A stretch of 14,374 nucleotides of DNA, taken from assembly GCA_002495185.1 (NCBI GenBank), contig DAEB01000036.1:11190-25563 (forward strand), given 5' to 3'. A program made the position numbers and the translations under genes. The DNA is from Thermoplasmata archaeon UBA184. Its GTDB lineage: Archaea > Thermoplasmatota > Thermoplasmata > Lutacidiplasmatales > UBA184. Below are positions 1 through 4,705 of this stretch, piece by piece (the stretch's first letter is position 1; each line of letters begins with the position of its first letter). Under the pieces are notes generated by a model. The model did no database searches and was not told the origin of the DNA. It worked only from the letters and a program-made list of their open reading frames with translations.

Positions 1-171
1 ACGCATCTCGCCGAGGGCCACATCGAGTTCCATGCCCAGGAGGGCACAGAGGGCCTCATCCGGTTCCTCCGCATCCCGAAGTGGGCGGACGGTCGCTTTG
101 TCGACCGTAACATCTATTACGACTTCGACGGAAGACGGATTGCTATAGACCTGCGGAGCCGGGTCCTGTAA
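1..171 (+). CDS. C-terminal fragment of a protein, possibly a KaiC/RAD55-like RecA-family ATPase (5' end outside window)
   Basis: Frame 1 is open from the left edge to a TAA at 169-171 and encodes the last 56 residues of a protein whose start lies outside the window. The visible tail has a segment EGHIEF, then a strand-like stretch FLRIPKWADGRF, and ends in RIAIDLRSRVL. An 'EG.IEF ... LRI.KW' pattern followed by a short basic strand resembles the C-terminal end of archaeal KaiC/GvpD/RAD55-type ATPases, but no nucleotide-binding motif is in view. The family call therefore rests on pattern memory and is tentative. The stop is followed after 5 bases by the next ATPase gene, so the two are probably co-transcribed. 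The reading frame itself is well supported, because its stop codon overlaps the Shine-Dalgarno-like AGGAGG of the next gene. Confidence 0.6.
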   Translation, partial: THLAEGHIEFHAQEGTEGLIRFLRIPKWADGRFVDRNIYYDFDGRRIAIDLRSRVL

Positions 172-176
172 GGAGG
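171..176 (+). promoter_or_regulatory. Shine-Dalgarno-like AGGAGG before the AAA ATPase gene
   Basis: A perfect AGGAGG sits at 171-176 and begins on the last base of the upstream TAA stop. It directly abuts the TTG at 177, leaving no spacer. A CTG at 186 in the same frame would have a 9-base spacer. The site supports translation of the downstream gene but leaves the exact start codon open. Confidence 0.6.
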
Positions 177-1211
177 TTGGCCCACCTGCCGACGATCACC
201 TACGAACGGTACGGGTTGACTGGCAATCCGTTCCGGGACCTCGCGAGTGACAGCCTGGAGGACGTGGCTCTGTTCCACGTCAATCAGGACACCGATCAAA
301 GCCTTCGCACGATCAAGGACGAAATCCTCGATAAGGAGAACCGCGCTGTCGTGGCGATCATCGGGGAACTCGGGGCCGGGAAGACGGAACGACTCCGCGT
401 GACCGCGGCCGAAGCCAAGGAGGAGCACGCCTTCTGCGTCTACTTCGACATCACGGAGAAGACGACCGGGGCTCTTCGCGGTCTGGCCCTGGAGTTCCGA
501 AAGTCGGCCCAGGAGTCCGGCCTTCTCAAGACGTTCGGCGCTCCCGGCTGGTACAAGGGAATCCAAGGGCTCGAGAAGCTCAAGGACGAGAACTACGATA
601 CCGCCGAGGCCGGCCACGCGATCGCGCGGGCGCTGAGCGAGTCGGCCCCGTCCTTTCTACTGCTGAATGATCTCCACAACCTGATCGACACCCGAGAGGT
701 CGACTCGTTCGCGAAAGTGCTGCAGGAGGTCACGGACGCGATCAAGCCCGGAGTCCTCGTGATGTTCACGTGCTACACAAGCTATCTCGCGTGGCTTACG
801 GTGAACCACCCAGCCCTCGCTCAACGAATCAACCGCAAGTTCCTCCTGAAGCGATTCTCGGACGATGAGGCAGCGCTGCTGCTAGCGAAGAAGCTCCTCG
901 TGAAGCGGGTGGTCGAGGACCTCGACCCGACCTACCCCTTCGACTCCGAGGCTGTGGGTGCGCTCAACAGGGCCGCAGGGGGCAACCCTCGGCGCCTCCT
1001 CGAGTTGGCGGACCTCGCCATCGAGTATGCGCTCGCACACCGCGCCTATCGCGTCGATGCCGAAATGATCCGAACCGTAGCCCCGACGCAACCGGACAGC
1101 GTCCCCGGCGTCACGGTGACACCTCCTACCCCGGCGGCCCCGATCCGCCCGGGCACACCGCCCCCCAAACCTACGTATCTCGAATCCGGGTCGTCCGCCC
1201 CATCCGGCTAA
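177..1211 (+). CDS. AAA-type ATPase (Cdc6/ExeA-like P-loop NTPase)
   Basis: This 344-residue protein is a P-loop ATPase of the AAA class. It has an N-terminal motif YERYGLTGNPFRDL (residues 9-22), which is common at the start of archaeal Cdc6/ExeA-like ATPases. The Walker A motif is GELGAGKT (63-70). A Walker B-like strand FLLLNDLHN (160-168) has Asp165 but lacks the usual DE pair. The GGNPRRLLEL stretch (268-277) matches a sensor-2 region. The last 40 residues are a Pro/Thr-rich tail, likely disordered. There is no winged-helix domain, and the protein is shorter than Orc1/Cdc6 initiators, so a replication-initiator role is not supported. A regulatory or partner-remodelling ATPase is more likely. 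No membrane segment is present. The start is either TTG 177, which touches the AGGAGG, or CTG 186, which has better spacing. The conserved N-terminal motif rules out a later start. It probably shares a transcript with the gene ending at 171. Confidence 0.8.
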   Translation: MAHLPTITYERYGLTGNPFRDLASDSLEDVALFHVNQDTDQSLRTIKDEILDKENRAVVAIIGELGAGKTERLRVTAAEAKEEHAFCVYFDITEKTTGALRGLALEFRKSAQESGLLKTFGAPGWYKGIQGLEKLKDENYDTAEAGHAIARALSESAPSFLLLNDLHNLIDTREVDSFAKVLQEVTDAIKPGVLVMFTCYTSYLAWLTVNHPALAQRINRKFLLKRFSDDEAALLLAKKLLVKRVVEDLDPTYPFDSEAVGALNRAAGGNPRRLLELADLAIEYALAHRAYRVDAEMIRTVAPTQPDSVPGVTVTPPTPAAPIRPGTPPPKPTYLESGSSAPSG

Positions 1212-2233
1212 GTGGCGCTGGGGTCGGTCATCACGGCGATGTCGATGGCCTGTTCGGCGATTTCCGCAGCGTAACCCGCCGCCCGACCGAGGCTGTCAAC
1301 CACAATGCCAAGGGCCAGCAACTCCTCGCCCTTCCGGTTGGCTACCCGGTGGGAGAGCGAATCAATCAGCTTTTGGTGGGCGTGACGGGCGTCGATCGCC
1401 TCGTTCGCTACGGCGATGTTCTTCGTGATGAGTGAATTGAACGCCTTATCGAGGAGCCCGATCACCGATTGCCGGGCCTCGTCGATGTCCTTGGCGAGCT
1501 TCGGCTCGAGCGACTTTCCCTCCGATAGGGTGGGGAACGTCGCCGAAATGCGCTCGGCGTGTTTCCCCATACGCTCGAGGAGTTTCGCAATCAGCAGGTA
1601 GCCCGTGATGGGGTGGGCCGAGCCGTTCGGTACGGACTGGAGCGGGTGGAACTGGACCAGATGGTACTGTTTCGCGATCATCCAGTAGAGTCGGTCGACG
1701 TCCTGCCCCCTCAGCTCGACGTCTCGGGCGAGCCCGGCGTCCGACGTCTCAAGAGAGCTTACGGAATCCTCGAGCATCGCCCGTACCGTCAGCTGCATAC
1801 GACGAAGGCACTTGTCGACGCTCAAGTCCGAGGCATCGGAGAGGTCCTGGATCACAATGGAGTTCTTGTTCTCCTCGATGACCTCCGGTCCGATCACGAG
1901 GTGGCAGAACTCTCGCGCAACTCGGCGCGTGAACGACGCGTTCGCGGGTGGGAATCGAATCTCGATGAGTCCGAATCCCGAAACGTACGCCCCCAGAAGC
2001 TTCCGCAGGAGATGGTCTCGGCTTCCCTCGATGTGCTCATCGAAGATCTTCCGACGCACCTCAGCGTTGTCCGCGACCCTCGGTCGGACCGAAACGGACC
2101 CATCGCTCTCCGTCTCGAGAAACACGGTGTCTCCGGCTTTGAGGCCCGCGGTCTGGACCCAACGCTTGGGGAGCGAAACAAGATAGGTCGAGCCTCCGGC
2201 GAGCTGTAACTTACGTCCCTCCATCTGAGACAT
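1208..2233 (-). CDS. AbrB-PhoU fusion, phosphate-uptake-type regulator
   Basis: This 341-residue protein has two recognisable parts. Residues 4-52 form an AbrB/SpoVT (swapped-hairpin) domain: GGSTYLVSLPKRWV, then GLKAGDTVFLE and a terminal SVSVRPR strand. Residues from about 140 to 335 are helical PhoU-like repeats, including ELRGQDVDRLYW (173-184), LLERMGKHAERIS (218-230) and a matching third stretch near DSLGRAAGYAAEIAEQ. PhoU-type helices usually carry E/D-rich metal-binding faces. This AbrB-PhoU arrangement is widespread in archaea and is commonly annotated as a phosphate uptake regulator, where the AbrB part is expected to bind DNA. No pst or pho transporter genes lie nearby, so a role in phosphate control is inferred from family only. 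ATG 2233 is the first start, and ATG 2224 (residue 4) is also possible. The leader has no clear Shine-Dalgarno site. The TAG stop overlaps the TAA of the convergent ATPase gene. Confidence 0.88.
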   Translation of the reverse strand: MSQMEGRKLQLAGGSTYLVSLPKRWVQTAGLKAGDTVFLETESDGSVSVRPRVADNAEVRRKIFDEHIEGSRDHLLRKLLGAYVSGFGLIEIRFPPANASFTRRVAREFCHLVIGPEVIEENKNSIVIQDLSDASDLSVDKCLRRMQLTVRAMLEDSVSSLETSDAGLARDVELRGQDVDRLYWMIAKQYHLVQFHPLQSVPNGSAHPITGYLLIAKLLERMGKHAERISATFPTLSEGKSLEPKLAKDIDEARQSVIGLLDKAFNSLITKNIAVANEAIDARHAHQKLIDSLSHRVANRKGEELLALGIVVDSLGRAAGYAAEIAEQAIDIAVMTDPSAT

Positions 2234-2267
2234 TCTAAGTAGCGCAGCAAATACAGAACCTTAAGCA

Positions 2268-2290
2268 TTAGAAATATAGACTATATATTG
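2268..2290 (-). promoter_or_regulatory. AT-rich TATA-like promoter with 13-base palindrome, upstream of the AbrB-PhoU gene
   Basis: In GC-rich surroundings this stretch is almost pure A/T. On the minus strand it reads AATATATAGTCTATATTTC, about 35-55 bases before the ATG at 2233. Archaeal transcription starts about 25 bases after the TATA box, which would give a short leader of roughly 15-25 bases without a Shine-Dalgarno site. Positions 2274-2286 form a perfect odd palindrome, ATATAG-A-CTATAT, so the element could also read to the right. TATA function is inferred from composition and position. Confidence 0.55.
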
Positions 2291-2498
2291 GACACATCAA
2301 GACCGTCTCTTCCATTGATTTCGGAAGAGGTTCGTATCGATCGATGGGTGCCCTCGTGCCCGTGGCCAACGGAAGCCCAGATTCGAGAAGGATCGGGGGG
2401 CCGAGTGACCACGGTGCCGATGTATATGAGGGAGGGCCCCCACACTTGGTACGGGTGGCGAAGAAGGGTCCAGTTCGACCTCGGCCGAAGTCCGACAA

Positions 2499-2505
2499 GG
2501 GGTGA
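2499..2505 (+). promoter_or_regulatory. Ribosome-binding site GGGGTGA for the beta-propeller gene
   Basis: GGGGTGA contains GGTGA, which is complementary to the usual archaeal 16S rRNA 3' end. It lies 7 bases before GTG 2513. This spacing decides the start: translation from GTG 2513 places the hydrophobic anchor at residues 7-28, as expected for a membrane-anchored exported protein. Confidence 0.65.
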
Positions 2506-2512
2506 AGGGCAC

Positions 2513-3928
2513 GTGAAGGACCAGTCCAAGATTGTGCTCGTCGTCGTCGTTGTCATCGTCGCCTTGGGGGCGGGCCTCGGGTACGTCATCCTGCGTTCCC
2601 CTCCGTCGAAACCCGCCTCGGGTCCCCCGGTCGTGCCCTCCGGGCCGGCGGTCTGTCCGTCCCAGGGGGAAGGCAAGCCGACGGGGAACTGGACGACGTA
2701 CCACGAGGACAACGTCCGGTCCGGAGCGGAACCCGCTTCCAGCATTACGACCGTCCATGCCCAGTGGTCCGGACCGACCGGACTGGACGGAAACGTGTAC
2801 GCGGAGCCGCTGGTGTGCGGGAACGCCCTCTATGTCGCGACCGAGGAGGACTCGGTGTACGCGGTGAACGCCACGACGGGGAGCATTGTCTGGCACACTC
2901 ACCTCGGCACGCCCGTTTCGAGCAACACGCTCCCGTGCGGAGACATCGGCCCGACCACGGGAATCACCGGGACCCCGGTGATCGATTCCGCGACCGCGGT
3001 CCTCTACGTCGTGGCCTTCCTCTCATCGGACCAGCATGTGCTGTTCGGGCTCAACGCGCTCAACGGGTCCATCGAATCTCAGGTGGGGGTCGACCCCCCC
3101 GGATCGAATCCCCAGGTCGAACAGCAACGAGGAGCGTTGACGCTCGCCAATGGCTACGTCTACGTCGTCTACGGGGGGCTCTTCGGGGATTGTGGGAACT
3201 ATCGCGGCTGGGTAGTCGGAGTGCCGGTCGCGGGAACCAGTCCCATGGTGTCGTACCAAGTGCCGACTCAGCGGGAGGGTGCGATCTGGGGGACTGCCGG
3301 AACCGGCGTGGCGGCCAACGGGGACCTGTACGTGGCGACCGGAAACGGTGCCTCGACGACGACCTTCGACCACGGGGATGCTGTGATCGAACTCTCCCCG
3401 AACCTCACGGAGCTGGGGTACTTCGCTCCGACCAATTGGAAGCAGCTCAACTCCCAGGACGATGACCTGGGGTCGGTCGCCCCGACCGTTCTCCCCAACG
3501 GGAACGTCTTTCAAATCGGAAAGGAAGGAGTCGGGTACCTGCTCTCGGGCAGCTCGTTGGGAGGGATTGGAGGCCAGCTCGGCAATGCGAGCGTGTGCAA
3601 TGGCGCGTACGGAGGCACGGCTCACCTCGGCTTCTCGGTCCTGGTTCCCTGCGTCAACGGGATCTTTGACGTGAATGCAAGCACGCCACAGCTACCGGTG
3701 GAATGGCACACGACCGGGTTCGACGCCGGCTCTCCAATCGTGACCGGTCATGTGGTCTGGGCCGTGGACATCTCGAACGCGAAGCTCCTCGGCTTCAACA
3801 TTTCAAACGGAGACCCGGAGTTCTCCTTTTCCCTCGGCTCGGCCGACCACTTCATCTCCCCCGCGGCGGGACCGGGAACGGTGTACGTCGCGGGCGGAGG
3901 ACAGCTCTACGCGTTTGCGCTCGTTTGA
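2513..3928 (+). CDS. Membrane-anchored PQQ-repeat beta-propeller protein
   Basis: From GTG 2513 this is a 471-residue exported protein. Residues 7-28 (IVLVVVVVIVALGAG and on) form an uncleaved signal anchor or signal peptide. A Pro/Ser/Gly linker follows to about residue 55. The rest reads as a beta-propeller of the PQQ/quinoprotein type, with blade motifs such as ALYVATEEDSVYAVNATTGS (about 105-124), GDLYVATGNG (about 270-279), VLPNGNVFQIGKEG, VVWAVDISNAKLLGFN and a final TVYVAGGGQLYAFALV. The opening WTTYHEDNVRSG resembles the 'W..y..d..rtG' entry of such propellers. Six cysteines (48, 102, 142, 227, 362, 380) lie outside the membrane, and several N-x-S/T sequons fit surface exposure. I see no adjacent-cysteine pair like that of methanol dehydrogenases, so cofactor binding or enzyme activity cannot be claimed. 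A ligand- or protein-binding surface scaffold is equally likely. Confidence 0.85.
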   Translation: MKDQSKIVLVVVVVIVALGAGLGYVILRSPPSKPASGPPVVPSGPAVCPSQGEGKPTGNWTTYHEDNVRSGAEPASSITTVHAQWSGPTGLDGNVYAEPLVCGNALYVATEEDSVYAVNATTGSIVWHTHLGTPVSSNTLPCGDIGPTTGITGTPVIDSATAVLYVVAFLSSDQHVLFGLNALNGSIESQVGVDPPGSNPQVEQQRGALTLANGYVYVVYGGLFGDCGNYRGWVVGVPVAGTSPMVSYQVPTQREGAIWGTAGTGVAANGDLYVATGNGASTTTFDHGDAVIELSPNLTELGYFAPTNWKQLNSQDDDLGSVAPTVLPNGNVFQIGKEGVGYLLSGSSLGGIGGQLGNASVCNGAYGGTAHLGFSVLVPCVNGIFDVNASTPQLPVEWHTTGFDAGSPIVTGHVVWAVDISNAKLLGFNISNGDPEFSFSLGSADHFISPAAGPGTVYVAGGGQLYAFALV

Positions 3929-4041
3929 TCGGACGCTCGCAGTGCGGGGTTCGAAATCTCCGAAAGGCTTCGTAGCGCTCCGAGCCACCGAGAACTTACC
4001 GTTGGAAGGGTGATAATCGAACGCCTCCCTGACGGGAACAG

Positions 4042-4665
4042 ATGCACATCGCCTCCAGGACAGCGATCTCCGGGGGCAGGTTCGGGCGGGGGCCTGCCTT
4101 CCTCCTTACGCTCCGCGGCCAAGCCGAGGCATCCCCCTCCCCCACCCAGTTGACTCCGGAACCTGCCGTTCGAACGGAGGAGGCCGCGCCGAGAAGTCCG
4201 TCGCCCCCTCGCCGGACGTCCGCGTACGTCGGCGCCGGGGTCGCGGTGGTGGTGGTAATCGTGGCCTTGGCATACCTCCTGAGCGGCGGATTCCACTCGT
4301 CGCATGGTTCGTCCGGCTCGACCGGAACAGTGTTGATTCCGCGAGGGACAGGTTACTCCTACTCCATCCGCCAGTTCAACGGAATCGTGTTCGCGGTCAC
4401 GTCGGAATCCCGGATTCAGGGAGAGCTAAACAGCAGTCACGGGGTCCAGATCTATCTCTTCACCCCAACGGAGTTTCAGTACCTGGTGAGGAACCTCACG
4501 GTCGGACAGTCCGAATGGACCTCGGGAGTGGTGGCCAATGCGACCATCTACGACCTTGACGTCATCGTCCAGCCCGGTAGCTGGGTCCTATCGTTCGTCA
4601 ACCCGAACGAGTACCTCCCGACCGGGATCGGATTCTACACTGACGTCACATTGACGGCCACGTAG
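4042..4665 (+). CDS. Membrane-anchored protein with small exported beta-rich domain, unknown function
   Basis: This 207-residue protein has a Pro/Ser/Arg-rich N-terminal region of about 60 residues, one membrane segment (61-81, AYVGAGVAVVVVIVALAYLL) and an exported domain (82-207) with alternating strand-like stretches. Three sequons are visible (NSS 130, NLT 151, NAT 166). No family is recognised. The pattern YSYSIRQFNGIVFAVTSES, with a C-terminal GSWVLSFVNPN, suggests a beta-sandwich. The layout of a short cytosolic head, a linker, one TM and a beta domain is common in archaeal surface proteins. ATG 4042 has an in-frame TGA 12 bases upstream but no convincing Shine-Dalgarno site. It lies 113 bases after the beta-propeller gene on the same strand, so both may be surface components of one unit. 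It converges with the MMPL transporter gene, with a 40-base gap. Confidence 0.75.
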   Translation: MHIASRTAISGGRFGRGPAFLLTLRGQAEASPSPTQLTPEPAVRTEEAAPRSPSPPRRTSAYVGAGVAVVVVIVALAYLLSGGFHSSHGSSGSTGTVLIPRGTGYSYSIRQFNGIVFAVTSESRIQGELNSSHGVQIYLFTPTEFQYLVRNLTVGQSEWTSGVVANATIYDLDVIVQPGSWVLSFVNPNEYLPTGIGFYTDVTLTAT

Positions 4666-4705
4666 GGGACGCACGGCCTCTGGGGACTCGCATCAGAAGA
4701 GGCGC

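Larger units (their letters stand above)
2234..2512. other. Divergent intergenic region between the AbrB-PhoU and beta-propeller genes
   Basis: These 279 bases separate two divergent genes. The left end holds the AT-rich promoter element at 2268-2290. A second TATA-like patch, GATGTATATGAG, lies near 2419-2430 and could serve the rightward gene. An open frame continues upstream of the rightward gene back to a TTG at 2288. Its translation is rich in Arg, Gly and Trp, contains no signal peptide and precedes a membrane anchor, so I read it as non-coding leader. No RNA gene, riboswitch or terminator was recognised. Confidence 0.5.

Noticed and set aside
3945..3970. T-loop-like GGTTCGAAATC, hinting at a tRNA
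   Set aside because: Only about four weak stem pairs form. No matching acceptor strand, D-arm or anticodon arm is found upstream within tRNA distance.
4008..4014. Strong Shine-Dalgarno-like GGGTGAT upstream of the 207-residue gene
   Set aside because: No ATG, GTG or TTG lies at suitable spacing in the gene's frame, and an in-frame TGA at 4030 separates it from ATG 4042. The short frame from GTG 4010 looks like noise.
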